Below are positions 40,813 to 54,400 of a stretch of 64,000 nt of DNA, piece after piece. A program made the position numbers and the translations under genes. Source of the DNA: Distichodus sexfasciatus (taxonomy: Eukaryota > Chordata > Actinopteri > Characiformes > Distichodontidae). The notes under the pieces are model-generated. The model was given only the letters and a program-made list of their open reading frames with translations. It was not told the DNA's origin and ran no database searches. Numbering within the stretch: position 1 is the stretch's first letter; each line of letters starts with the position of its first letter. The stretch lies in assembly GCA_032718565.1 (NCBI GenBank), contig JAVGVS010000098.1:62001-126000 (forward strand). Reading direction: 5' to 3'.

Positions 40813-41418
40813 TCATGCTGCATCACGTGACAGCACTTTAGCTTCCAGAGGCTCTTTCCTGTGGAGCACGAGGTGGTCGGGGCCTAAGGAAAGAGGAGAC
40901 TTCTCTTCATCATCACGTCCTTCCCTGCACTCCTCTTCCTCCTCCTTCTTTTCTGTTGTTCTCTCCCGCCCCTCGACCAGCCGCTGTAGGTATTTGATAT
41001 AGCGTATGGCGGCTCGCAGCGTCTCCACCTTGCTCATGCGTTTTTCGGCTGTGGCGCCGGGCAGGTGGTGGCGCAGTTTTGCATAACCCTGGTTGACGCA
41101 CTTGACACGTTGACGCTCCCGCTCGTTGCGCTTCTGGATGAAGGCCGGCTCGAAGGGGCACTCGTAGATGCCAAAGCGGCCGTGGAAGGGCCCCAGGAAG
41201 GGGAAAAGGGCTGATGATGAAGGGGAGGAGGATGGTGGATTCCGGTACGAGCCATCATAGAGGCCTGGTTCCACCCGGGAAGGATAGAGCAGCAGCGGGA
41301 GTGAGCGACCAAGAGGCTCCTGGTGGATGTGGTTGTCCCGGTGATGGCCTGCAGGGGCCGACGCGATGTAATGCATGTCGCTGTTGCTGAGGCGGTAACG
41401 CGAGAAGGTGGAGCTCAT
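40813..41418 (-). CDS. ascl5: Achaete-scute family bHLH transcription factor (ascl5-like)
   Basis: Single coding exon of 201 residues from ATG at 41418-41416 (after ATC) to TGA at 40815-40813. The bHLH domain spans about residues 96-148: basic region RNERERQRVKCVNQGYAKLR, loop GATAEKRMSK and helix 2 VETLRAAIRYIKYLQRLV. The preceding IYECPFEPAFIQKRN is typical of the ASCL3/4/5 branch. The tail has an acidic-basic run (KKEEEEECREGRDDEE). Position next to cacna1s matches human ASCL5-CACNA1S on 1q32, hence the name; ascl3 or ascl4 cannot be excluded on sequence alone. A strong splice acceptor (TCTTTCCAG|TGCCGG, exon edge 41509) lies 5' of the ATG, suggesting an upstream noncoding exon. Confidence 0.9.
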   Translation of the reverse strand: MSSTFSRYRLSNSDMHYIASAPAGHHRDNHIHQEPLGRSLPLLLYPSRVEPGLYDGSYRNPPSSSPSSSALFPFLGPFHGRFGIYECPFEPAFIQKRNERERQRVKCVNQGYAKLRHHLPGATAEKRMSKVETLRAAIRYIKYLQRLVEGRERTTEKKEEEEECREGRDDEEKSPLSLGPDHLVLHRKEPLEAKVLSRDAA

Positions 41419-41508
41419 GATAAAGAGAGGCGAGGACAAATGAAAATCAAATAGAACTTTGTTGAAAATATGTTGTCATCTCTGTTCAGTGGTTCTTCCT
41501 ATTCCGGC

Positions 41509-42277
41509 ACTGGAAAGACAAGAGAGTCAACACACACACCCCAAGCAGTTAGTTTCTTTAATTAGGGATGTATACATATACTGTATACCATAGTGGATTA
41601 TGTACATATATCATTATGTACATTATATGCATTAGCTAAAGGAAAAGTGACTACTTTGGCTGCTAACAACTTTTAGTGGTCATGAAACCATGATTAGCTT
41701 TCATTCATTTTAGCTATGTTAACTCTTAAGAACAGAGGGAGATGTGTCAGACATGCAGAGACTGGCACAATTAATAAAGCAGCAGAATGACAAAGTGTTT
41801 TGTTTTACAGTCGTACAGAGGGATGACTGAAGCTTATCAAAGAGAGAGAGACAAAGTGCTGAGCGCATTCATCTGACAAGTGATTCAATTAAAGAAAAAT
41901 ATATTAGTGTGGTTTTCCAGCGAGCGCCAACATTAAAGCTCAAGGCAAATGCTGTGATTTCCCCCAAATAATCCCTTAATGATTCCTAATCTCTCTCTCT
42001 CTTTCCCTACCTCTTTCTTTCTCTATTTCTCTCTCTTTGTAAGATGACAGGCAGGACAGGTGAGGAATTCCCCTGAACATATCAGAACCACCACACTCAC
42101 TGCCAGAAAACTGTTTAATGCCTTACATGACTTTGTAAAATAATCCACAGCGGCATTTGAGTGAACGGGTTCACAGGCATCTTACAGTATAACATTAGAT
42201 GTAGAGAAAGAGAAAGACAATAGCTTGTGTTTTATAGCTATGTGCTGGACTTAACGTAACAACCATCAGCCCTAAAA

Positions 42278-42310
<33 letters not shown>

Positions 42311-43590
42311 CATATTTGTGTCCTTAAAAGGGTATGACATCTTACAAGTCAAGATATTAAGTCATGTATTTGTCTTGACTATGACAGGAAGCAATAATAG
42401 TTTGTGTTTCTTGTGCATATATTTTTTGCACTTTTTCAGGTTATTTCTTCCTCTGTTATTAAAAAATGCCACGCAAAGGTCACAGGATATAACATATATG
42501 ATATTTCCCCCTTGTTACCACTGTACTCCACACCCAATTCAAGGCATCTTTCATTTGAGGTGAAGGTTGAGCTTTACCCAAGTCAAGAGGTTTCGTGTCA
42601 CTTTTAATAATATGCAACATTGCAAATTGCAGTGTTACATGTGAGTGATTTTACTGTGGTATGTACAGCTTCTTACTAACATTAAACATAATTCATAATC
42701 CAAATGATAAAGTATCAACTACTTTGACTTCATCATTCCTAATAACTTTGGTCCTATGTGTATAGACAATACACACAATGACAACAAGCCATTTCTGGAA
42801 AGAATTTTCTTTGACTGATTAAAGATATTTGGGGATTACTACCAATTTAGCAGTTTGATGTACAATTGAGTAGAAGATGTGTGGGTTTTTAGTATTAGTA
42901 TTGTTAATATATTCTGGTTTGCCCTTTAATTCCTTATGTATCCAGCATCTAATTAATTGTTCATTTTATTCTTGTTTAAATGTGTTTCCTTTTAGGTATT
43001 GTTCTGTGCCGATCTCACGATAACACACATGAGCCAGCTCTGGCTGGGTGAACGTGAACTAAACCTGGAGTTCAATTTTGCTGCATGAATTGTGGAACAT
43101 TTTCAAAAAGGACAACAAACATAAAGCACCAAATATGTTTTTGAACTGTCATTAAAAATCATATATTTTTTTGTGTGTCTTTATTGTGGTCTCCACACTC
43201 AGGAGAGATTACATGAGGAATTAAACCCTTTCATGCCGGACGATTCCAGATCTGCTTTCTTCTGCTAATTACTAAATAAGAGCTAATCAACACTGTGAAT
43301 TTAAATCCACTGCTTCAAAAGACGTAAATGGATGTCCACTTCATGCTCAAGTAACTTCATGCACAAATGGGATCAACTCAGGAATGAATGATTGAAAATG
43401 AATGAGAATGTTGCTGCTTACCTGATGGAACGAGCAACTGGAGTCCATAACGGGATGCTGATGGACGTTAAACCAAAACCAAAGTCTCTTCACCTGAGTG
43501 ACCTCCACACACACACACACAACACACATCTGAGTGATGTCAGACTGCTGCAGGTGAGCCGGGTTTCCTTACCTTACTACCTCCAGAGCG
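41509..43590 (-). other. Possible ascl5 5' intron with candidate upstream noncoding exons
   Basis: On the minus strand two strong donors, CATCAG|GTAAGCAGC (exon edge 43422) and GTAGTAAG|GTAAGGAAA (exon edge 43573), could join to the acceptor at 41509. No protein-coding similarity was recognised in either. A (GT)n run lies at about 42280-42306. Confidence 0.3.
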
Positions 43591-46500
43591 TACCGCCCAG
43601 GACTGAGGTGTGTGTGCAGTTCAGAGGAACCTGTGTGTGAGTGTGTGTGTGTGTGCTTAAGTTACAGTACCTGTGAATTTCAAAGTGAGGATGAGCCTCA
43701 GGAAGTGGTGGGAGTTGGTGTGTATGTGTGTGTGTTTTGGGTTTGCAGGGTGGAATTAGAGCTCACTGATGACTGGCTGAAGTGGAGCAGCTACAAACAC
43801 TCATTAGAAATGCTAGAAGAGCTCATATCACACTCACACTATACACTCATAGTACACTTACATGCATACTACACACTCTTCCTACGCACATATTCAGCCC
43901 ATATAAAGACTTTTATATTAGATATGGTAAGATGTGGTATGATTAAAATGTTCAATTAATCATGATTTAAGGTCGTATCACCCAGCCCTAAGATACAGAA
44001 GGTTCTCATATCCATCGTGACTAACGGTGTTAGAAGAGATAAAACTTGAATGCAGCAAATACTGAACTCACTGTAAACCTCTCTGAACTCTAAATATCCA
44101 ATATATTCCATACTAGAGGTCACATCATCACAATACAATAATATATGCCTCCTAATTAGTAATGCATTAATGCTGTAATGTACACAGAAATATATATTTC
44201 CAAAGAAGCTTGTTCCACTAAAACACATGTAAACAGTTTTCTTTGTACGTTTACCAATAGTCATTGTTTTAAGGAAGCTGTATAGAATTATGGCAATGAG
44301 CCTCTAAAGAGCGAATCTAAAATAGAATTGAATAGAATTTGATTTTATCATTACTCATTGATACTGAATACGGCAAAATTGAGCAATAATAGTGCAATTT
44401 AGACACACTGTATATACTGTACATGAATGCAGTTTTTTAAGTACAGTTCATAAGGCTTCTGTAGGTTTCAGGTCAGGCAAAAGTGAAAAGTTTTTGCACA
44501 CATTGATACTCACCGTTTGATTACCTTTATTACAAATAAAAGGCCAGATCTCTGATTCATCACTACTGACCTACAACAAAACATCTAAAATATAATTGTG
44601 AAGTCTTAGATATTTAAAAAATTTCCAGGACCCTTCAGTGACCTATTGGTCTGTCTGTTACAGCATGGAGGCTTAAGTGTGTGCTAAACCTTTTAGTAAT
44701 GCCACTAACTTACAGGTTATTGTTCTGGAAACTAACGAACGTACACATTACGGCTCTGCCAAGATGTTAGATTGTGCTACAGGAGTCCCTTTGAAGGTGA
44801 TAATGTGTGTTGTGGTGATTTCAGTCAAACCTCTTCTAGACTAAGGAACAAAGCTGGATTAAGATCAGTGCAGACTCCACCCTCTCCTAACTTTTATCCA
44901 AACTCTTTCAGATCCCGCTTTAATAATAGTGTTGATTATTATATAGCTTTTGCCTGCGGACGCTGGTGTGTGAGTAGGAGATTACTGACTGAGGCTGATA
45001 GGAGGTGCCTGGTATTGGTGTGTATGTGTTAGTCAATAATAGGCTGTTGCGATGAAGGATGCATCCCAAAAGTTGAGTTCAACATCCTCTAGTTTAATGG
45101 TTCTCTATCTAAAGCTAGAGCTATATGTATTGACTCAAAAAATCAAATCACATGTTTGAGCCACATTTTGATACTTGAATGAGTCTCCTATCCAGTTTTA
45201 CTTTAAGTCACACATTTACATTGGAAGAAAGAGAATAAAACCCACTTACGCAAATTTCACAGAGATTCTGACATTCACCACTGAGGTACTCATGAGGTAC
45301 TCATGTGCATGGTGCTATCCTCAAGCACTTCTAATTGTACAAATCTTAACTAAGAAAGACATTCACCAATGTTTTCTTAGTTAAAATTTGTTACTTGGTA
45401 AGGACAGAATCTACAACTGTTGAACAGCGGTTTTACACAAATTTTATTAAATGCATGGTTGTACAAAACATCAGCTTTTTGGGTTTTGTTAAATTCTACA
45501 GTTGTTGAAAAACTGAAGATGAAATTTGCAAATGAGATCCACTGTTTTTATATTTACTTATTTGGATCTAATTGCACAGCAACAATTTCATACAAGAGGC
45601 ATAAACAAAAGATACACACTAATGTGCATATCAGGAATACATATTTGGGGCAGTTGGTAGCATAACGGTTAGGGAGTTGGCCCTGTGATCGGAAGGTCAC
45701 TGGTTCTGCAAAAGTCCCAGTCCTGCAAATGTACTTGTAAAAGGTACTTATGAACCTTCCCATACTTCATACATACTTATATTCTAGGTTATCTGAGGTT
45801 CAACTGATTAAATTTAAAGTGATTTCCTGAGACACGTGTCAGCCTGTGAGAGTGTACACACACACACAAAATGTAAAGGGTCTATGTGGATTTGAATGCT
45901 TTTCACCAGTGACCTCAGGACAAAAACCCTAACTTCATGTTCTTCTTCCAGCATCCCTTAGCCTCATCTTAAGACACAGTTGTTTTGGGAAAGAGTTGAA
46001 AGGGTGGCCGTATGACTATACTGTAATAGACGTCTCTCAGCAGAAGCGGATATGCACACAAACACTCAGCAGGGAAACATCAAAACGTGTACGAACACAC
46101 ACACACACACCCACATCCCTGAAACCCTTTCCTGAAGTCTGTCTCTGTCTGTTATAAACAGACATACAAGACGTATTCCATTTCGAATGCAATTCTGCAT
46201 ATCTCTACAGGTGCGTGTCAGACCAGGTGTGTGTCAAGATGACGTGATGAGTTGTTCTTCCACACGCACACACATACATTCAAACACACAAATTTGTTGT
46301 TGTTGCGTTTCCCTGGACATACTTCCTCACCGTATTGTGTGCTGATTGATCTCTGCTCTTGCCGTGTGTGGTTTTGGCTCTTGGAAGGATGAGAAACAGG
46401 TGTGTACGTGTGTGTAGTTGGAAACCATTCCAGAGGTTAGCACATCCAAAACTTTACCTGACAAGGTGCAGACAGGTAGCATCTCATTTCCTTTTTCAAC

Positions 46501-47000
46501 TGAGAATAAATTCATGTGAACTGAAATTTTAGTGAATGAATGACTGAATGAATGACTTGTTTTTGGAGTGCTTTTCTAGACCCTGTGGTGGAAATCTGTA
46601 AGATTTGTCTTTGTCTTGAAGTTGTCTTTTTGAGAATTTTATTGTTAATCTTCGGACAAATAGTCAAAGACTGTGTGATCAAGGAACAGATTACTAAAAC
46701 GTTACTTATACGCAGCAGGCAAGAGAGGAGACTGCGATTGTAGAATATTCTTTTTCAACTGTACCTGAACAGTTACTTTCAACAGCTAGGCAGTGCATCT
46801 TTGCATGTACAGGTCAGTGGGTCATAACACCACCATACATATAAAAAAAACTTTCATTTTTCCATTACAACCTTCAAAGTGCAGTGTGCTGCAAAAGGTA
46901 GAAGGGGGGAACGTTGTGAAAGAAGATAAAAAATAAAAACGATGCTGGTTCAGCATAGGATAAACGAGGAAAAAAGAGGACTGCTTACTGTAAACCACTT

Positions 47001-47175
47001 AGGATGTTGGTCTAATGGTAGGATGCTTGCCTCTGGACCAAGAGATCGTGTGTTTAAATCCTACCTCTAGCCACCCCGAGCAAGACCTTAGCCAAATTGC
47101 TCCATGGAAATCTGTTCCTGTAATTAGTAAATGAGTCTCTTCGGATAATAACGGCTGCTAAATGCCATAAATGAC
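47001..47175 (+). mobile_element. tRNA-derived SINE (family B)
   Basis: Head with A-box-like 'ggtctaatggtaggatgc' and B-box-like 'gtgtttaaatcctacc', body 'gagcaagaccttagccaaat', tail 'ggctgctaaatgccataaatg'. Same family as 62905-63070 and, inverted, 12370-12535. Confidence 0.8.
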
Positions 47176-47739
47176 AACAATTAATTCTGATAAATGCTGC
47201 TGAAGAATCCCTGAGTGCCATTCAGCCTCCTCACTAATATGGGACATTCACGTCAGAAACTGGCAAGCCACAAGAAAAGTAACAACACAATTCTCATCTT
47301 CTTGTGGCCAAAATAGGGATTTTAATTTAATGTAATTTAATATTTTACCTGAAAAAAAGGGGGAAAGAGGGTTGCAGTTGGGCTGTTGACAAGAAACGTA
47401 ATATCCAACATCTCCTCAATGAGATGAAAATATTAAGCCTTAAACACTGAATATTACATCTCCTCATTGTTTCTGTCATGAACACTCTTAATATTTTAAT
47501 TTTACATTTTAGTGTTACCTTAAAATTTTTAAATTACTTGTTCAACATCTCCACCTTAATATTTACAGCTAATTGAGGAGACGTTGGAAATCCCAGGGAT
47601 ATTTTTATGGCGCACTACTAATCGGGAATCGTATTTTGAGGAAAACGTGTCATTGCAGTGTTGCCGACAGGGGGCGCCACAGTACTAATGCCATAGGCAG
47701 GATGTTGAGGGTTGAGAAGGATGTAATGAGAAAAAGAGG

Positions 47740-47746
<7 letters not shown>

Positions 47747-47791
<45 letters not shown>

Positions 47792-47996
47792 AAAAAACCA
47801 AGGAAAAAAACAGAAAAATCGAAAAGAATAGATAAATTAGAAAGCAGGACAGACAAGAGAGGCCCTGAGGGTAGAGAAAGTTAAAGAAAAAGAGGGAGGT
47901 CAAGAAAAGAAGAAATATAGAACAAGGATTAAAAAAAGTTGTGAGTTAGAGAGGAGGTGGAAAAAATAGATAATTTAAAAACTGAAATATAGTAAG

Positions 47997-48030
<34 letters not shown>
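47747..48030. repeat. Two (GA)n tracts upstream of def6
   Basis: Perfect GA runs of about 40 bases (47747-47789) and 30 bases (48000-48030) lie within 400 bases of the def6 start, in a strongly purine-rich segment on the plus strand. Confidence 0.9.
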
Positions 48031-48035
<5 letters not shown>

Positions 48036-48129
48036 AGTGAGAAAAAGAGGCAGGTATAGGGAGAGAGTGAAAGTTAAAGAGAGAGGCTGAAAAAGAGAGA
48101 GAACCAAGTGAGTGTTATCAGACCAAAAG

Positions 48130-48230
48130 ATGGAGGTGCGAGCGGAGCTTCTGAAGAGCATCTGGTACGCTTTCACATCACTGGACACAGAAGACAGTGG
48201 AAAGGTTTCCAAATCCCAGCTGAAGGTGAG

Positions 48231-48278
<48 letters not shown>

Positions 48279-51200
48279 GAGACACAAACCACCCAGTTAT
48301 GCAGAGAAAAAATAGCAATCCCCTGTCGTGCTTTTTTGTGATTGTGGAGTAAAAATGTTCATATATTTTAGTATATAACTATGTGAATAAGAGTAAAAAC
48401 ACACTTTTTCCAAAACTAGCATCAATACCACATCAACAGTGGATCAACTGAAAAACAGGAAATAAAGTTGTTTTGTTTGCTCTGTGTGTGTGTGAGAGTG
48501 TGGGGTGCGTGCATGCGCGAGAACATAATGCAAGCAGATTTTGTGATAGTTAATCTCTCTCATGCCTTGTGGCTTTAGAGAACTGGGGTCTACTGCAGCC
48601 AACACACACACACACACACACACATGTAGTGGTTAATGTAGTGGTTAGCTACACTATAAGAAATTGAGATTTCACACACGCGGATTCTTGCTTCCATCTT
48701 CGCCAAGGTGGAATCCATCCTCCAGATCCATATTGCAGCTGCCAAGAGCGCACTGTGACAAACAAACGTGTGTTTCACAGGGCATGGTAATCCACACAGT
48801 TTTGGAGTTATGCACTATAAGCATGCGAGAGTGTTTGTGAATGTGAACAAAACTTCGGCTGCTCATAATCCAGACAAATAAATAAAACACATTACCCTCA
48901 CCACTCAGTCCGGCTGTTTGTGTGTTATAGCCCTGGTTTGTTTAGCTGTTGTTTAGTTCCTTTTGTTTGGCAAACACTTAATTGTGTTTACTTTTTAGTT
49001 TGTTTATAGTTTTTATTTCTGTTTGTAGGTATTTGATATTCTGTTGCTTTATATGGTTGAATGGTATATTGTTTCGTTTGTCTGGGTGAGTGTTATTTGT
49101 TTGACAATGTTATGTGTTTAATGTTTGTTATGTGATTTGGATATGTTATTGTGTTGTTGTTTGTTTGTTCCTTTGTTTGTTTATAGGTGTTGTCTCATAA
49201 CTTGTACAGTGTGTTGAAAATCCCCCATGACCAGGCAGCACTGGAGCAGCATTTCAGTGATGATGATGATGGTCCTGTTTCCAGCCAAGGCTACATGCCA
49301 TATCTCAACAAATTCATACTGGACAAGGTATACACACACACACACACATTCTGGAGATATTATACACCCATAAACACACCTAATAACAATATGACCATTT
49401 AGTTCAGCTTGTATACAAATTGGGGGCTTTATGTCCCCATTATGACACACGTCCCCACTTTATCAGTCTGTAAACAGGTCAAAATTCCCATTATGGGGGT
49501 AGACAAACAAACACACACGCACGTTTAAGAACACGACCATGATAGAGACGTATTCGATTTTAAAAGAGGAGGTTAAGTCTGAAGAAATAGGCATGTTGCA
49601 TTGATTAGCTTTTTGGGGACTTGGTTTTACGTCCACACAATGACACAGGTCCCCCCGGCTTGTTGGTGTGAAATCAAAGTCCCTATATTGGGAGTTTTAC
49701 AAACATGAATAGAGCATGCGTGTCTTTATGTTTTGCTTGGAGGTGGTTCCGGGGACGTTCGATAAGGAGGAAGTGGACGAATTGTGTTGGACGCTCTGTT
49801 CTAAGAAAAATTACCATCCGAACCTCAATGGCACTGCTATTCTGTCGTACAGAGATGCCGGACGATTTTGGTGCCTCTTCAACTTCCTGAGTGAAGATAA
49901 ATACCCATTGGTGATGGTGCCCGAAGAGGTGCGGAACACACACTTATCGTGAAAAAAACACTTTTAAGCAGAAGCTTTTCAAGCAACAAACTACTAACAG
50001 TTAAATGTAGCTAAGTTACCAAGCCAAGCACCTGTTTTAATGTAGTGGTTAGCTACACTATGAGAAATTGAGATTTCACACACTCGGATTCTTGCTTCCA
50101 TCTTCGCCAAGGTGGAATCCATCCTCCAAATCCATATCGCAGCTGCCAAGAGCGCACTGTGACAAACAAACGTGTGTTTCACAGGGCATGGTAATCCATC
50201 AGGTGCCACTTCTACCAATTCAACACACCTGGTAGTTTAACATATTCTTAATTTTTTTGCTACATTGCTACTTGTAAAGAAACGCAGTTAGTTACTTTTA
50301 TTGCTACAGAATTTTTAAAGTAGCTTTGCTACTGATAAGTTATTGAAAGAAATAGTCGTTAGCTTCTAGTAGCTAGTAGTAGAAGTTATTTATTACTTTG
50401 CAACTTAACCAAATAGTTATGTAGTATGATTAGTGTCTAAATAGTGATGTAACATGTCAAAATGCTATATTATTACAAAAGAAAATATATATGCGTCTGG
50501 ACTAAGAGGATAGAGTCCACTGTGGCAAGGTTGGAAGCAAGAATCTGTTGCCATGAAACAGTTAGCTAGTAAACAGCTAGAATGCAGTTAGCTACTTTTT
50601 CTTTGTAGCTTGTAATGTAGCTACCCACAATATTTAAACTACTTTTAATTAGAAGTAGCTTTTAGCTTGAAAAGTCAACGTTTAAAAGTAGCTTCCCACA
50701 CACTGGCTCTTAGCAACTCGTTTTGTGTGTGTGTGTGTTTGTATATGTGTGTTGTCAGGTGGAGTACCTGCTGAAGAAAGTGTGTGCGGTGATGAGTGTG
50801 GAGCTGAACAGTGTGGATTTGGAGGAGTTTTGGGCTCAGGGCAGTGGGCAGGCCGAGGGCATATGTGTGTGGAGTTTCCTAGAGCTGGTCAACTCGGGTG
50901 TGATGGGGAGTGGCCAGGAGAGAGAGAGACTCAGCTCGGCTGTAGAGGAGGTTTACCGCGAAATTGTGGGCAACGTCCTAAAAGAGGTACGAGCAGGGCT
51001 GGAAGTAAGGGATGACGACTACTCGTGTTACTGCACATCTTAAGATTGCGCATTTTCTACTTCTAGCTTGGAGTTTACATCCATAATTTTTTATATAAAA
51101 ATATATGTCTATTCTACATGCCTTCTTGTAGCTGAGATGACAAAGCTTACTTTATTTTGACTTACTGTAATTAAGTATTTTTTGGAAGATAACAAAAGTG

Positions 51201-51357
51201 GTTTTCTCATGACCTCCTTGTTATCTCGACGTCATGAGACAAATAACTCATGATCTCCAATGGGGAGATCCAAAAATCTTAATGCGTCATATTTTTCATA
51301 AATTCGTATTTGCTGGAGTTCAGCCCAGCTCTGTTGACTGCTCATACATGTTGTCTT

Positions 51358-51403
<46 letters not shown>

Positions 51404-54400
51404 TAATGTGTTTTCGTGTACATTTAGGGCTACTTGTGGAAGAAGGGCCACTTGCGCAGGAACTGGACGGAGCGTTGGTTCTGCCTAAAGCCGAGCGTTC
51501 TGAGCTACTATGTACATGAAGACAGGAAAGAGTGTAAAGGCACCATAGAGCTTGACAACAACTGCTGCGTGGAGGTACCACACACACACACACACACACA
51601 CACACTGTACACATTGTATGAGTGTGTGAGTCCATATCATGTGTGTATGTATTCACTTAGCCGAATTTAGTGTGTGTTTTAAAAGCATACATACTGTGTG
51701 TGTGTGTGTGTGACCTCTGTGGCAGGTGCTTCCTGACAGAGAGGGGAAGAGGTGCATGTTTTGTGTAAAAACCTTAAATAAAACATATGAAATGAGTGCG
51801 TCGGACAGTAAACAGAGGCAGGAGTGGACGACAGGTTAGTCTCATTACACACACACGTACACACAAACACCACACCCACACTCTTTACGTACATATGCAT
51901 GCACACTCTACACACCTACACACCCTTGCACACACACCCATGCATGCATATGTACATAGTGTGTACACACACACTCATAAACACACACATACACACACAC
52001 ACACTATGTTCAAATATATGCATGCAGCTCTACACACACCGTGTACACATGCATGCACACTTTACAGACACACACACACACGTACATAGTGTGTACACAC
52101 ACATCTACACACACACACAGATTATGTTCGAATACACGCATGCACACTCTTCAGACACACACTAGGTACACACTCATGCATGCCCGCTCTACACACGCAC
52201 ACTTCTCTGCTGCAGCCATACAGATGGCGATCCGTCTGCATGTGGAGGGAAAGAGCTCGTTGCATAAGGATCTGAAGGCGCGGCGTGCGGAGGCTCGAGG
52301 AGAGCGGACGAGGAGACGGGCGATGAGGCAGCAGGAGACGCAGCGGCTACACGACCTGCAGGGCGAGAAGGAGCAGAAGCAGGCAGAGCTGGAGCTGCTG
52401 AAGGAGGCGCAGCGGCAGGCGCAGATGTCGCTGCAGCAAGAGGAGCAGCGCAGACGCAGGCAGCACGAGGAGCTGCAGAGGGCGCTGGAGGAGCAGCTGC
52501 ACGAGGCCGAGGAGGTGAGGAGGAGAAGAGAGAGGAAAATGGGGCGAGAGACGGGAGCCTCTGCTCCTTTTTGAGGGGAGTGGGTGGAAAAAAATATATA
52601 CGCAAGTATCGCATGCTCACAAGTGAGTATTGCATGGTCGTGAGAAAGTTTTCGTGTGTCTGTGAGAAAGTGTTGTGTCCGCAAGAACCAACATCACAAA
52701 TGCATGAGAAAGTTTTGCTCGCATACAATAAAGCATCACGAGAAAAATATTGTGTGCTCACGAAAAAGTATCATGTGCACATGAATGCAAGATATGGTTG
52801 CATGACCATGAGTAATTGCTCACAAGAAAGTACTGAATGCTCACTAGAAAGTGTTACGTGCTCACAAGTAAGGCCTCGTCCACACGGATGTTCGAAATGA
52901 ACGCCCTCTGAATGCCATACACGTTTTTGCTGCGTTTTGTAGCTGCGTTCGATTGGCGTTACACTGGCGTTTGCAATAGCGTTTCACTGGCGTTCGCAAT
53001 AGCGCCGTTTTCCTCGTGTTTGTCGGGTTTTTGACGCCAAGAAAACGTTGCATGCAGCATTATTTGACGCCACCCGAACGCGCAGCCGGCCGAACGCCGG
53101 TGCTGATCGCCCGTGTGGACACTTTGATTTGCTCCAATGAGCAGAAAAACGCCTGGTTCAGACGTCCGTGTGAACGAGGCCTAAGTGTTGCATGCTAAAG
53201 AGAAAGTATTGCTCGTGAGCGCACAATAATATCATGTGCACATCCAATACTTTCTCATGTTTATTTATCTTTTTTTCTCACATGTCTGTTTAACGGCAGT
53301 TGTATTCAGTTGTATGTCTTTTCTGTCTTATTGACCTGCTACCTTTTGTCTCATGTTTCTGTTTTATGTCTTACTGCAAGACCAATTACACCTTGAGGGA
53401 CATTAAAGATGAGTGTGTGCGTGCATGTCTGTGTGTAGGCACGGGCCAGCATGCGTGAGGAGATGGCGATGAAGAAGGAGGAGGTGGAGCGACAGCGCAG
53501 GAGGATCACGGAGCTGGAGGATCTGCAGCAGCGTCTGGAGGAGGCACTGCACCAGGAGATTAAAGCCAGACAGGACGAGGAGGCTTACCGTTACGCACAG
53601 ACACGGTAGTCACACACACTCTACTGCTACGCACAGACGTAGTACACACACATATACACACATTATGTGCACTTATAAAATACACATATACGTATGCTTA
53701 TAACAGTGTCAGTATCAGTATAACAGACATGGAACACAACACAGGGACTTTTATACCCACATACAACTACTACTTTCACACACACTCTCTCTCACACACA
53801 CACAAGTAATGATTGACAGAGTGTACACACTCAGACACATGCAGCCAAGTGCATGCTACTGCATTGCACATGCAGGATACACACCCACTGTGCACAGACC
53901 TAAAGTACACACATACAGTCAGGCACACACACACATCCTCATATACCAACACTGGACACAGATATGAAACACACACACACACACACACACACACGCATAC
54001 ATATATGTATATATATATATAAAAATAAACAATCATTATTTATATTTCTGAAAGCATTCTTTGTTTTCAGCATTTTTTCACACCTGCCTAAAACTTTTGC
54101 ACAGTACTGTATATATATATTTTTTTATCAATTTATAAAATGCAAAGTGAGCGAACAAAAGAAAAATCTAAATCAAATCAATATTTGGTGTTATTACCTT
54201 TTCCCTTCAAGCCAGCATCAATTCTTATAGGTACACTTGCACAAAGTCAGGGATTTTGTAGGATTATAGTCACTATATTACTTTGTAGTCATTATATTTT
54301 TTTGTAGGATTCTAGGATTATAGATCTGTGGTTAGTTCTCCAAGATGTTTGGAACAACCTACCAGCCGAGTTCCTTCAAAAACTGTACCTAGAAGAATTG

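Larger units (their letters stand above)
43590..48129. other. Intergenic region between ascl5 and def6
   Basis: No gene was recognised. Contents: a truncated SINE A copy at 45646-45760, a SINE B copy at 47001-47175, scattered CA/GT runs, and two (GA)n tracts just 5' of def6 at about 47747-47789 and 48000-48030. The last few hundred bases before 48130 are likely def6 promoter and 5' UTR. Confidence 0.5.

Noticed and set aside
51824..52165. Histidine/threonine-rich open frame
   Set aside because: It is a translation of CA microsatellite in a def6 intron; several frames are open only because the repeat lacks stops.
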